Below are positions 32,205-47,400 of a DNA stretch of 64,000 bases, piece by piece. The notes below the pieces were generated by a model. That model saw only the letters and a list, made by a program, of their open reading frames with translations, had not been told where the DNA came from and made no database searches. The stretch is from Lingula anatina (taxonomy: Eukaryota; Brachiopoda; Lingulata; Lingulida; Lingulidae). A program made the translations under genes and the position numbers. The DNA lies in NCBI RefSeq assembly GCF_001039355.2, contig NW_019775786.1, positions 124,001-188,000 on the forward strand. The letters run 5' to 3'. How positions within the stretch are numbered: position 1 is the stretch's first letter; each line of letters starts with the position of its first letter.

Positions 32205-35200
32205 AGTGTATTTAAGAATCAATAATAATCAACTTACATCTGTACCAAGCCCAAACAAAGTAGTGTTATACCGCCTCCGGTCTCCGTCCAGCGTGTTGTA
32301 CCAGCACCGCACAAGGACCTCGTCTCCGGGGAGAATCTCCACCGCGGGGTCGTGGACGTGGATGGGCGGGGTCACGTACTGGTATTCGGGGTCTAAAGCG
32401 ATCACGCGGATAAGTTTGCCGTTGCGGTACTGCTCCATGGCGCCTGCCGTGGCTGGAAAACATGAAAATGATATGGTGTATGTATATACCTACCTGTCTA
32501 TCTATACAATTAATTCCCACTGTCAGTGAGGGAGCCAGAACCCCTTAGGGGTGGGGTATGTGGGGGGGGGGGGGCACAAGTACTGTTTTAATGTGTTAGA
32601 ATTGTCTATTCTCGATATATAACTAACTATAGAGGAGGGCAGTTTCACTATAATGAGTAGAACACAGAAATGGATACTAACTTGGATTTATTTCGTTTCG
32701 CTCGTTACACTTTTACTTGGGAGCGGGGAGTGTGTGTGTGTGTGTGTGTGTGGGGGGGGGGGGGGGCGGTAGGGAGAAAGAACAAAAATATGTATCCCAG
32801 AAACTGATAGCGCCCTTTCCCTCCAGACTTAGGCTTAGGCAAGCTTAGGTAATGCTATCTCAAAACATATCTAGATACGGAAGTGGAGCGATTTCCTTGA
32901 GTAACCCTCAAAATGTAGCTAGATTTGTTTACTGTAGAGTTACGTGGGAAATCTGGCTTAAATGGAAGGTCGCATGCACATTAACATCCTTGTCACTAAC
33001 GTTTGTAGCTGCAAGTATAAACTCCATCAAATCTGAATATTGAAAATGCTTCCTAATACGTGAGCGTTATTGTAAAATTAAGTAGAAGTCACAGACAGTG
33101 TTTTGACTTCAACAGAAAAGAGAATGACAAATGACGCTGAACAGAGAGAGACAGTCTATAAACAAACGGAAATGGTGCTCTGTTCTCAACAGGTGCTTCG
33201 ACTTGAAGAGATCTGGAATGGCACATGTCGTTGAAAATCGGGTAAAAAAAACACAGCACAGACTTTGTCTATTCCCTAGGGTTTTGAAACCCTTCAGCTC
33301 TGGAAGATAGCAAAAATTTAATAAAAGAGCCACCTACAGTACTACCGATTGCGGTCAAATGGAAAGATTAGACATAATTGAACGTAAAAAGACAACAGCC
33401 ATACATGTATGAGCTAAAGTAATTAGAGTTTGGGAGAGAGTTAGGCCCTTAGGAATAGGATATATATCTTACAGAGGACATTTGGTTATATGCAGTAACC
33501 GAATTGCATAGCGGTAATTCGATCTGATAGGCAAAATACCAGAAAGTTAACCGAATCTTACCACTCATATCTATCTTTTACGAAACAATTGTATCCCATG
33601 AGTAATTCTCCAGGGATACCGTAATTTGATAGATCTTGCATGAAGCTATTCATTGCATACGAATATGTTCGTGTTTTTAAGTCTTTGTTGGGTGTAATGT
33701 TTGAAGAAATGCCGTCTTGTTCGTGTTTATTGGAGGCAAAACAAATCTGTAGAACCTCAATTGAAAGCATTTGAACATTTACTCTCGTTACTTGGTTAGG
33801 AAGTGACACAGAGAAGGACCATGGGGAACTAGACCGTCTTCTTTCCACCGATAGTGAGATATTACTGGCTGCTGAGGTGTTACAGCCATTGAAAGTGTCT
33901 ACTTTGACAGAATGGAACACATACTGAATGACTGCTTCTTACCAGTCTGTTTTTAGCATCTTGATATCTACCTCGCAAAGAGAGAGACGTTCATTTTGCT
34001 AAACAAGTAAATAAACAAATACTCAAGAAAATAAAGAAACACCCTTTTGCTTATATATAATTAATAGACACTTAGCTTTCCACTTCAACGTTAACACCTT
34101 TGAATTTTATTAATTTACCAGTGCTTACCCAAATGATGCATATGCAAGTATGTTCGGGTTAAATAAATTGGGTGTGGGAGTCTTTTCTTCGTGCAATAAG
34201 GTGTACAGCCGCCGTGCTGCTCGTAGTCACGTGACAGTGGAGGGATCGCCAAGTAGTTCTGACCAAACTGGACGTTCCCAAGGTCGTATTTACGCAGTCG
34301 AGGAGTGTAGTAAATACGCATTCCGGAACTATCTAAGAGTGAAATAGCAAGAATTAAAAAAACCTTTTCAAACAAATATACATCAGCTGGCTTTCCGCTA
34401 TTAAAGCTATTGCAAATCGTTTATATAAACCAATGTAAGATAATTAAAGGTTTAATGCTTTAGTCTAATAGTTTCTTTATTTTTCATTGGATGAAATTTT
34501 TAGTCCTAAAATTCAGACCAACATCTGATATAGTTCTTTTAGAAAACCGTGTACACCGTGTACTTTAAGACTGTGTTCAGCTTCTTTTTTATTTTTGAAT
34601 TACATTATCATAGCCCTGACTGTCAGTCTTGGTTATACATAATGTATCACCGTTAAAGGGATAATAACTCTTCGTATGAGATCTATATTTCACAACAAAA
34701 ACATTGTGAATGACCCATAGAAATATAATATATTCTGTTTTATCACAAAAACGGCAGTTATAGCTATAATTCTGATATCTGAGCTTGTCTTTAGACCACG
34801 TGACCTCCATTGATGGCTATACTTTGTTAAAATCTCTTAAGAGATTTTAACAAAAAACCAAACTTTTTAGAGAAAAACCAGGGACCAACTTTGAATGTAA
34901 AAATGGATTCATTAACCACTGGTAAGTATGGGAAAATTGTTGTTTACTCCAGGAAAATTCATTTTTTGGCCGAAACGAAGAGTTATTATCCCTTTAACTC
35001 TATCAGTTTAATTTTAAGACTTTTTTAAACTTTGAACTTAAACACAATCCCGTGCCGAACCCATACAAATTTCGCACCCATGTCCGTATCCATCCGTACT
35101 ACTCGCAGTACCCTACCTACGTAGTCGCCTCTGAGGTCCGGGTTGTTCCAGTGGATCTGAAGCGACATGTGCCTCATACTGCCCCGGCCAAACTTGGCCC

Positions 35201-36037
35201 CCGTGTTGTGGTGGGTACAGATCTGTCCCTCCAACCCCACCGTCCACACCGTTAGCCAGGTCTCGCATTTTAAGTCCTCTGCCCCGCATAGGTGTGGGTC
35301 CTGGAGACGAGAATGATAGTTATAAAAGGCAAATGTTTATATTACAGCTGGAACAAAATGTAGGTTCTATGAAACATTCGTCCTACCAGCAAACACAGAA
35401 CGTTTTATAACGTTACCATGACGTTACCATGGTGATATAAACGTTATGGTAACGTTATATTTACGCTCTGTGCTTGCTGGGCTAATGCCGCTGTGCCCCC
35501 CCCCCATCTATCAGTCACTAACAAGTATGAACAGTAACTATGCATATAAGTTAATAAATAATGATGACAATAATAAAATAACCAATATATAATGACTATA
35601 TAAAATAAAATGGGAAATAGGCCATGCACTTTATTTGATGGAATTCGTTATTCTGTCAGTTATTTTTTTCACAGACGTTTACAACTTAATAAAGTAATTG
35701 CAATCTGAAGTGACACATTTTGGGACAAGGCATATCCGATATGTTAATTATAAAAGAGGTCTGTAATTCTTACTCCTGCTGTTACGTCATCTCCGCATGC
35801 AAATAAGATCATATGATGCATGACGTCTTTGTTGGCTATGATTGGCTCAAAGGCGACCGCGTGGTACACTTCATCGCTTGGGACCTGTTATAAGAGGATG
35901 AATGTTAGTTGCATTTAAATAACACGCGATAAAACACGGGTTTGCACATAGCAAGTATACAACTTATACATGTATTATAGAAAATAAACTCTCTCTCTCC
36001 CAAACACACACACACATACACACGCACAGACACACAC

Positions 36038-36093
<56 letters not shown>

Positions 36094-36862
36094 TGATGGT
36101 ACCTATTTTTATCTCACCCCAAAATAAAAAAAGGTGATAAATTGACGCTAAACGCTCCGAGATGCCTGTCCTTATGCTTAGCAAAGAAAAATATAAACGC
36201 CAATATTTCGAATTTCTGAGGTTATTTTTAATCAGCATTAATGTAGATGCATTATCGAAGAATTAGATGTACGAAAAACCTCATTTCCGGTATTAGGACG
36301 CTTATAAACCCTTTCAATGCCCTTAACGCATTTTTACAGGTTACAATAAAAATTTATCTAGACTGATCGTAAATTTCTGACATGAACACCGTGAACAACT
36401 ACATGTGGATCGTTTAAGCTGGAGCTACTTTACAAAATTATCATGGGTAAAAACAAGGCATTTAAATGATAATGATAGCCTTGAGCAATGATAAACTTGA
36501 ACATTGCTGCTAAATATCATCTGATACTAATTTCTGCGAGACTTGTTTAAAATAAAAGATTTGAATAAATTATAAAGAGACGAGCTATGCGTTGTTGACT
36601 GAATACATAATCATACAGTAGATATTATATGCATTATAAGAATTACTGGTGGTATTTTGGCAAGTAAAACCAGCACAATTAGATCTTCATTACGCGCTAG
36701 TGTAAAGTGCGCTCTTGAGGGTTTAACTCTCAAGATATATTTTACTTTTAACATAGAAATATGAATTGTTATTCCAATTTGCGACCCAAGTGGAAATTCT
36801 ACGTTTCTTGGCGACGCCGAAGAGCAACTGAAAACGCAACGTTTTATAAACAAAGTCACATC

Positions 36863-36912
<50 letters not shown>

Positions 36913-37864
36913 CGTTATAATTTTAAATACAAATACTATTGCACTATTTTGATTAGTTCAAATTCCTTTCAGCACAGCTCCTCAATCTTGCTTGGAATAG
37001 CGATTAATTTCAAGTGGCAGTATTGGCGTGTCAATCCAGTATTGACTAAACAGAGAAGATCAAGCTGAATGAGAGCCGGATTTGCTTTTCTACTATCAAA
37101 GTAAGCCAATTAATGCTCCACAAAGATACCTTAAACGCATTAGCCAAGACACGTACGGCAACGATGAAATCCTGCCGCTTTTTTTGTTAAATTGCATTTC
37201 GTGAACTGGGAACTCCATTAAGAAGTAGGTCAACGTGTCAGTCAGATTTTGTTTTACAGTAAATGAACTCCATTTGCGCACTGACCCTCGAGTTCTTGAA
37301 GTACGGAGAAGAGGGTCGTGTTACCAGCTGAAGAAAGGCATTAACAAATGGCTCTAGAGATACACCTCGCTTGAATAGCGGATTTGCTTTTTATCTGGTG
37401 TTGTCATGTGAGTTTCTTTTGTGCCCTTTGCATCTGTATGGCATAGATAAAGACACCTCGGTATCAGTAATGTGATAAGTGTTCACTGAACATGCTTTTT
37501 TATATAAAGAATCAAAGCCGGTATCACAAAAGACGGAGTTATGAAGAAAATGATATTTTTCCAATTTATATATATGCCGCTACATGCTTGTGATTACACG
37601 TAACTAACACGCCCCGTTTAGGTTTATGTCACTTGTTCACACCCACATACAGATTAGATATTAATGGATGTTATTAAAATGGCAAATAAGGTCCATGGTA
37701 ATCTAAATCCGGTCAATGTAATAGTGAGACATTTGAAGCAAAGAGTTCAAGGCTAAGCGTCTTTTTGCGTGCTACGCTCAACTGTTCATCTCAGCGTGTG
37801 GGCTGATGGATTGGATGGTTATTAGTGTTGGTTTTTTACTAGCTATTGCTTGGATCTTACCAGT

Positions 37865-37904
<40 letters not shown>

Positions 37905-37985
37905 AGAAGAAGAAGAAGAAGAAGAAGAAGAAGAAGAATTAAGAAAGATAATGATTATATATGCCCCATATACCCCCCCTGTATA

Positions 37986-38023
<38 letters not shown>

Positions 38024-39219
38024 GCAAAATAAAGGAACGTAAGAATAATGAGAGGGGAATGTTTTTGTTGTATCTCGAAGGAAGTATTTAAAGATATGTT
38101 AAACCATTTACCAATCTAATATCAATTCTAACAGTCATTCTCAATGCCTGCTCCAATATAGCTGATCCAATATAACCCCACTTTCCCTTCCTACCAAGTT
38201 GCAACAACCATCTAGAATATGTTAAATTTAGAACGCAACTGTTCTGGAAACTTGAGCATTATTTCACTTGGACTCTGACTTGGACCTGATGGGAAGGCTT
38301 TGAAAAGAAAAGCACTGTTATCCTCTGGGCAATTATCATGCGGGTAAAGTAATGTTCACTATTTTTGTCTCCTGATATTGCTTTCTCGGTGGTTAAAAAG
38401 GTTGCTATCCTCAAGATAACTTTCGAGAGGGTAACAATTTCATCAAGAAGATTGCCATATTCATAGGATAGCGTTATCTGGGGACAGTGTTGATGAAACT
38501 GGGCCCAGATAATATTATCCAAAGCAGATTGTTTGAGAAAAAAAGAACTTACAGGTATATGAGACAGAAAATGACAACTATAGGGGTTATTGAAATGTCT
38601 ACATGAATGATGAGTTACATCCATGTATTTCCTGAACAATAAAAAACTAATCATGGATATATAATGCTTGTTCAAATGTCTTATGGTGTATTTCCATGCT
38701 ATATAGAATGAAAATGACATGGTCCCTAAACACCCATTTGAGCGCTTAGTTCATAACATATTGGACTTTTACGAGCAATAGAATCTGATAATGCAATATA
38801 TATCTAATGTGAGCGGTATGTTTAGAAACTTTATCAGTTGCAAATGACTTGGAAGTCCTTTGAACGGTTTTCCATCGATGATGTGCTATAAAGTATAGAC
38901 TGCATGCATTGGTAATTGGTTAGAGGTTCGTTAATCGCTGTAATATAATGGGCCATTACGTTGTGTTACATGTACATGAGCACTGGGGAGATAACTCAGG
39001 AATTCGGAAATAGACTTGCAATGATATGGGCCTATATAAACTGACCATTTGGTTAACCCGAGATGTCTATCACTGTCTTAATTAGACGTGGTTTGGCAAT
39101 ATTCCATTTCTTAAGATAATTTAAAATTAAGATTCTTTCTGTACGTGCAAATTGCATTGTAAAAGCACTGTGATAACAGATATGTAGGATGCCAAAGCAA
39201 ATGCGCATATCTGGAAAAC

Positions 39220-39306
<87 letters not shown>

Positions 39307-41232
39307 GGAGGGGAAACAAACTGAAAATACATGTAGCACTATCCTATATCGTACAAAATCGTATTGAATTAATCGTCAAAATATTATACGCCTGCATTGC
39401 ATGTACAGTATAATAATGCATAATCAAACCTTTTTCATGGCGTATTTACCGTGATTAAGTGCTATACACAGATATGGTGTATATACATGTACATGTAGTA
39501 TGCGAATAAAGCACAACCTGAACGGAAGTGAATGTAGTATTTTGTGGGAATGCAGACCAATCCATATCTATATTACCCAGTACTTCAAATCCAAACATGA
39601 ACGCAAGGCCAATGTTTACCGCCGCTCCAGACGTTGCTTTGCAATTATTAAACAATCTAATAATTCTTTAACGATTTCCAGTGAATGTTTCCAAGACGCA
39701 GACGTTACAACATTGTACCAATTACGCTGTCACGCAAACGATATCTATCCGTATATATGGTTATTCCAAAACCCCGGCTAGTTTCGCTGCATGCATGCAA
39801 TGTCTTAATGCATTACCATCAGATTAATTTAATTTTGTTGATTAAATATTAATAATAAACGATATGTGTCGCTGCAGTGCAGTGCCAATTGACATACATA
39901 CCGGAAGTTCTTGGACCGGTTTCACCAACTTTAGCCAGACTAATGATGCAATATTTTAGAGCATAAAGTTGGCATTTCGTTCAGTGTGGGTTCTTACATG
40001 TCTACTATAATAAAGTAAGGGACCATTCCCAGACCCTATCGAACTAACTGTGGATCGACTTATCTCCGAGGGGATTCTCGCTAAATTCCAATCAACTTAG
40101 GCGGCTTAGATGTCTGTCACGCCTAAGGAAGCTGCTAGGGGGTAATTAATTATCTTTTAGCAGCTTCAGTAGGCGTGCCCGACATCTAAGCCGCTTATGC
40201 TGAAAGCAATTTTGCGAGAAACACCTCGGAGATGAATCGATCCAGTTAGATCGATCTAGGTATGGGAAACCACCTTAAGATATGGTCTAAAACATAAGCC
40301 CTGCAGTAAAACAGACACGATATTTCAGATAATTGCACTACCACTAGTTTATCTTTGGTAAAAATTGACGATTTTTTTTGTCCAAAAGTTTAGACTGAGG
40401 TAAATTTAGCCGAGCGAATGTTATCTTTGGGAACAGATATCATCCGATTATTTTCCAGACACTTAAACTATTATATTGAACAGACCTCAGGATGGGCTTA
40501 CAAACGATCTTCATTCACTTATTTATAAAAGTCTACAAAAAATTAATGTCTGTGTATTAGTTGTTTTATTTCAATCAATAGGAAGTTATTTATACACGTA
40601 GAACCGTGCGGGGTCATGGTTTAAAGATGCATTTTAAGTCAATATTTTGCCTCAAAAGCCGACCAAATGCCACCATATACTGTATAGTTTCAAATAGTAT
40701 AACTTAGAGAAATACCATAAGGCATCGTTTCATACTGCCCGAAAATTTTATTTGAACGAATTCCCTGCTTGCTTTCTAAGCTGTATATAGAGGGGGCACA
40801 AAAGTAGGTCAGATAAGTAGGTTAAATTTTCGACACAAAATTTGGCTGATCGAATGATTAAATCAAGTTACCCCTTAACTGGCGTGTCGACTTCATTTGA
40901 GTAGTATAAGAAGCTTGTAGAATTGTTTATATGCCTTACTGGGAATCCACGACCCACCAACGCTCGTTTCAGATGTATCTTTAAGTATAAAATCTGCGTC
41001 TGCATGGAAAGGCACGATTTGTGACATTAAATATTGGTGGAAATCGATCTGAACTTGGGTCGCTTTTAGACAGTGTAATAAGTCATTAATCGGACACTGG
41101 TGCCATTATGTTTGAGCATCCATTAATACAAGGGTAGGTGCTAGATCACTCTATTATTTAGTCACATTGGCACATTCCTGGTATACGGTAATTCACTTAC
41201 GGTCAATGGGGGGGGGGCGACCTGAAATAGTT

Positions 41233-41296
<64 letters not shown>

Positions 41297-44200
41297 TCAA
41301 GCTCAATGTTCTCAATACCACTCAGATAAATTGTCGTAACCGTCGTGACCACTAAACTATTAATCCTCTCTCTCTCTCTGTTTCTCTCTCTCTGTGTATG
41401 TGTGTGCTTTAAAAGCGTTAAATTGCGTACGGTGTGTAGATTTACAGGCGGACCACTTTTTGTACAGAGTGCACAGCGATTAATTTCTTAATATAGTTCG
41501 GGACCATGCATTCACAATGATTTTTTTCTACCTAGCTGATGCACACCATGTGGACGCTTCCATCATAGTGGACTACAATTTATCTCGGTTCAAAGTTGGC
41601 TTACACATAAGTCTTTTGCAGTACAGGTAGTCAGTATTTCGGGAATATTCAGACTTAAGTGTGAAATGGCATAATCGCTCTCCTTACAGAATCAGCTGCA
41701 TTCTGATGTAGTGGAATTGTGTGTTTTCATCCATAATACTTCCACTATCTTTCTGTACAGTACCAATGGTTTCAGATCACATGAACGGATTCCGCTGTTA
41801 TTTGATGCCACATACATTGCTTTTCAATTATACAGAGGCGATTTACATGGACATGAATGCTGAAGTTACGGCACACAAGGGTGAATCGAGGGTTAATTAT
41901 TTCGATATTTTGAAGGGCAACGAAGGACATATATAGCCATATATAGAAATTACTGGACTTCGTTTTTCTTAATCCGAGTTAAAGATTCAAAAATGTTCAT
42001 TACTGGCTACTTTTACATTCGATAAAACCCGAAAAACTCACGTTAACCGAACGTGTAAACAATAACTCGATTTCCAAGCCAATGCGGCGTTTTTTGGATT
42101 TCAAATATAGTAGTTGCTCACAGCAAATATAGTTGAAATACAGGTTTAACTTCATATTTGTTGGCTTGCTTGCTTATTGCTTGATAGTTTATCTACATTG
42201 AGACCGAGCTCTCCGCCAAGTAAAATATTCTCATTAGACCTAATTGAGTGTCTAATTTGACCGTCCATGCTTTTCCTGTTAAAGTGGTCTATTTTTCAAA
42301 CTGATTTCCACAACTAAAGTGTCCACAATACATCCAAACCAACGACATGTCATTCAAGAGCTGATAGCAATCAATTTCGACTAATTGGGTGGACCACTTG
42401 CTGATGCACAAGTAGCTGCATTTCAATCGATCACTTTAGCAGGAGTCTTCACAATATGCACACTTTAGTCAGTTCTGGGGGCATATGTTTCACGATCAGT
42501 CTTAAAGTCGTTTTGTACTTTACAATGTTTATAATATTTGTACAATGCTAAAATATCTGTATACACTGTACTAAGATTATATTTAAAATAAATAAAAAAA
42601 CAATAATAATATATATTCGTTATGTCAGTTGCGCTCAGTCAATAAATTGTGGTTATCTCGGAAAAATTTTTATTTTTATTCTCGATGATGCCAGTAGACC
42701 ATGTTTGCAAATGCACGTCAAATACATATTTGTGGCCAAACACTTAAAAACCCTCAGACTAACATGATCACTTTGACTTTTCGTATAGTCGTCTCTTCGA
42801 TTTTAGCAGTATAAGCCAGAGCTTAGTCCAAGAACTCTAGACCTCTTACAAGGGACAAGGTTAAATTGTACTATGGCTGAACTACTGTATAAATGTGCAC
42901 CACCTTGTCTAAATTATATTAGTCCTGAGCAATATTGGAAAACAGGACTTTCAGTGTTGGCTTCACAAGAATATTGTTGACACAGTCACCCTTCAGCATG
43001 AGCTAATACAAACTCACTATTTGTTTCTTACAATTTATCAGATCTAGATCTATAACCTACAAGTAAGGGCCCCTTGAGTTATTCCACTCAGTGTCTATTT
43101 GAATAAGCAGATTTGTAACGCATAACTTTTAGACCGAACAATAAAACAGAAACAGAGAAGCAAATAAACAAATATATAGAACAATATATAAAAACGGTTA
43201 TAAGTAACATGTATAGGTGAAAAAATGTTTCCCCGCGTGTATGATTGGTTTGCGCGTTGTACGGGTACGTGAAACTTTCTCTCTCTCTCTCTCTCTCTTT
43301 TGCGTGTTTATTAACATTGCTATTGGCAATGCGTTTTTACTCTTTTAAAAAGTATCATGACAGCTTGCTGACATGTCTAAAATGCTGTCTTCCGCCGGCT
43401 TCGTGCTCATTCTTCGATTTGCGGAAGACACATTGATAAGTTTCACTGAAGGTGACACGAACCCATTGTAATAATAAAAAAAATAATAATAAATGATTCA
43501 AAAAAATAAATTAACAAAAAAGAATACTAATAAAATAATAATAATAATTTGTGTCTGCATTGAGAACTTTTGATAATCATGAACATCGCGCCTTTTGTCA
43601 ATTTGGCAACACATTTTTATTCCAAGAATGTTGCTTTTCTATTGCTGGCAACAACATCATAGTCAGCATGCCAATCGAACAAAAGGATCCATCAAATGAC
43701 TGAGAACGCAGAGTAGTCAATTAATTAATGGACTCCAACCCAGCGTTTGTTTCCTCTTCAGATTTATTGCCCATTTCACGCTCCGGGCGATTCCTTGAAA
43801 CTCTTGACAAGTATTTATGGTGCCAATGCGTTACTATCACTAAGATGCTTACGTGGAAACTACGCCACAAAGATTTCCTGATGCAGTTTCCGTGTTTGAT
43901 GATACGCTGTTGTGACTAGAGGCCGTATCTACTTCGTTGCCTAACAAAGCTGAAAAAAAAGCTTATTTTTCCAGTCATTCGTGATTTATTGGCACCATGG
44001 TTGTTTGTGAAAGATTGGCTGCTAGAGCGTGTCACGGTACCCAAAAGGTGTTTGTTCGCGCTTTTGTCACAGACTGAAATAGTTCCCCTCAAACCTTAAA
44101 TAGTTCCTCTCAAACTAGAAGACACGAACGAATAAACAAAATAAAAACAGCGAGGATTCTTAGGGCGCAGAGAAACCTTGAGCCACAAAGGAAAAAGGCA

Positions 44201-44381
44201 ACGAAAAAGATCTGTGAATGAAACGATAACATGTTTTTCATTTTAATTAGCAGATCAAAATATGATTGAAGATGTTATTACATGTACATGCACGCCTTTC
44301 TCACTGCAGCAGTAGCTCGAAAATTTAGTCAGAGTTTGTGAAGAAAGTTTTGAGATATCCCGGGGATCCTCTTGTTCTGAA

Positions 44382-44442
<61 letters not shown>

Positions 44443-47400
44443 AGGCTGATCGTCTGGAACAACATGGTCATGCCTAGACAGTACATATTTGTTGGGAATT
44501 TCCCTTGACTTGAATTTCAAACAAAGGGATCAATACCAATCATAAGAACAGAGTATAAGGGTGATGCGTGAAGAATAAAGCGTCTTCATTATTTAATTAA
44601 TGGTTCTAGTCTAGGTTCCGTCTTCCTCCAGGCACGAGCAAATTATATTTTAAAGAGAACATGTTCATTCAAATTCCGTTTGATTTCGTCACTGAATTAC
44701 TTTCTACTTCCTGACCATGCCAAAGAAGCATGCGGTACTTTTGTGGTTTGTATTTGGTGGCATATACGGTTATTTTTGTTGGATGACGTCATGTCGCTAC
44801 CACACACCATCCCCCTGGACACGCTTCAATTATACCTGAATTAGAATGTTATGAAAAATGATAATAAAAAATAAAAATAAAACAGTATTTGCAAACAGAC
44901 AGCTGGTTACGATTCGATATCAGATTTCAGATGAACTGTTTTTTTTTTACCAGGTCTGGCATCTGAGCACAAAGACAAAAAATTAAAGCACTGTTGTGCA
45001 ATTGAAAATACCTCGAATCACATTTTATGTCTGAATATCCTGCAGAGCTACTTATAGACCTTTTCCGATTTAGGAAAAAAACTCTCAAATGGATGAATCA
45101 TGATTCTTTGAGAAGTTTTTCATGAGAAATAAAGAGAAAAAAACATGAAACCTTGGCAATCATACATGAATAACAGAAATGGTCTTTTTCTCGAAGGAAA
45201 TTAGATAGAGCGCCAAAACCACGTATTACATAAAACACCTTACGTATGTGACAACAGCGTGTGTAACTCATTCTGAAAGTATCACGAATTCTTAAATAAC
45301 AACTGCAGAAAAAAACCGAATTATACTACCACCCGGGGCACATGCAAGATATTCATCTTGTTTACCTCCCATCTATAATTGGAAAAAATCTTACTTTGAA
45401 GCGTAACAACGTTGCGTGATTCTTCTCCTTTGACGTACGTCTCAGTTAACTTTTGTGCATTCGAGGAAACGAAGAAAAGGTTGATTTCCCGGCTTAATTA
45501 ACAAGACGGTTTGAACAGACGCAGTCAAGGAGCAAGCTATTAATGCAATTAACTTCCATGTAGTCTAGATTGGTTCTAGTGATGAGGACACTGGAGCTCT
45601 TTTAAATTTAACCAAGTGAAATGCCTTCAACGCCAATTTACAGATGTATGTGTTTCTGAAATATCTTTTCCTACATTTTGGTAGATATTAGTATAGGAGG
45701 TTTGCTATGTTTAAGGGTAGTCTTAAAGTGACCTGTCTGCCAAAATAAAAAAATCAATTTTCGCTACGAATTCGCCACAAATTATTGGTCGACCGGTTCT
45801 GGCACTTGAATGCCATGTTTTAATTTATATTTAATTAAATAATTTAGTTCTAAGTGACTGGCCAGCCATTAAGAACGTCTTGTCTACCTATACATTTCAC
45901 AAGGAACTATCGATATCAGTTACTTTTATTTGACGGGCTTATAGTTTTAAAGGTCTAAATTGGGTAAGATGAGTAGCTTTATAGGATTTGTAGACAAACA
46001 TGATATTACTTAGGGGAATTTTTAATCGCGTACACCACACCTGTAAGTTTCTCTCGACCTTTTGTTTTAATACAGATTACGTAAAGCGATCATCTATATC
46101 AAGACATAGCTGGTGAAGGCTTGAGGTAAGATAAATGAATGTCACAAACAATCACGGATCACTGACGTCGTGCCGTTACTACAAACATTGTGCACAGGCC
46201 CGTAGCCAGCAAATTTCAAAGGGGGGGGGGGAGGATATTTTTCTGAGAAAAAAAGAGAACCATTTACCATGAGCCTTCGTATTCCTAGATAAAATTTTAC
46301 CCAGAAAAGCCCATTTCCGGGCAAAAAGGGGGGTTCTTTTGTACCCCCCTGCCCTCCTTGGCTACAGGCCTGGTGTACAATATGATAAGCCTGTTGGACT
46401 TATTAATGATGCAACAGAAAACTATATTATATTATATTGCCGATAAGCGGCAGAATGCCTTGATTCACTGTAGCCTACCCCGTTGAAACTTCAGTCATTG
46501 CATTCGGATACGATCCGGACCAAATCTGATTTGGACTTGTAGGCATCTGACAAACAAATCGATCAATTAAAGAGACACCTGCTAGCTGGCCTGCATATGA
46601 ACCGTGTGTGAAAACAAAGCCTCATAGAACAGCAAAGTCAGAAAGTGGCACTCAAAATTATCAGCCTCCTCCTTAGTTGTTCTTGCTGCACGGATACATA
46701 TATATATAATCGGTTTGCGCTCCTCCTCGTGTTTCAGCACACGGTATTACGTAATTCGATTTTTTACACATACAGAAATAGAAACATCAGTAGCGTTTTT
46801 GTACAACAACAAGATAATTTCATTACACGGTGAGTTTCCCAGTTCAGAAAGCACGGAATCAATGGTAATTGATAACGATGACACTGAAAAGCACTTTGCT
46901 CCCGCTGTGCCAAATTACGGGTCGTCCGCAGTTTTTGCTTTACAAATATTTATATGTAGCTTGACTTAAAATAGGTGGACCCGTTTCCACTCGATACTGG
47001 CAAATATTAAGATAACCATACTCGACTACTATCCGATATAATGGTTCAATAGGCAGAAATGGCAGGTCCAAGCGTCTGCTAAATTTCAAATATTGCAGGC
47101 CCTGCCAAAAAGAGCCAAAAATTATTTTCGAAAAACTGCACATGAATATCCACGTTTTTTGAGGTGACAGAGGCTCCCCCATGATGGAGAGTCTGCTCCC
47201 CATTCATTTGTACAGGTAAGTCTCGCCCTAGAATGTTAATGTTTCAATGGGAACTAGACCCTGCACCACAGGGAACTCTCTCGAATATGACGCCGGCAAG
47301 CTGTGCCAAGTCTTTGGCAATTATAGCGAATCTATCAGGCCCGTAGCCAGAAATTTCAAATGGGGGGTTCTTTTTCTGAAAAAGTGGACCTTTTACCATG

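Noticed and set aside
32101-32529. 142-codon + strand frame starting with a polylysine run
   Set aside because: It is the A-tract joined to the antisense of monooxygenase exon 5; the - strand reading has the copper-domain motif and good splice sites.
33558-33920. 120-codon - strand frame in monooxygenase intron 4
   Set aside because: No family resemblance and no fitting splice sites; the flanking exons join in phase without it.
38259-38720. 153-codon - strand frame in monooxygenase intron 1
   Set aside because: No recognisable domain or splice context and unremarkable composition; likely a chance frame.
39053-39413. Leu/Ser-rich and Arg/Glu-rich frames on both strands
   Set aside because: Direct translation of the GA/CT microsatellite.
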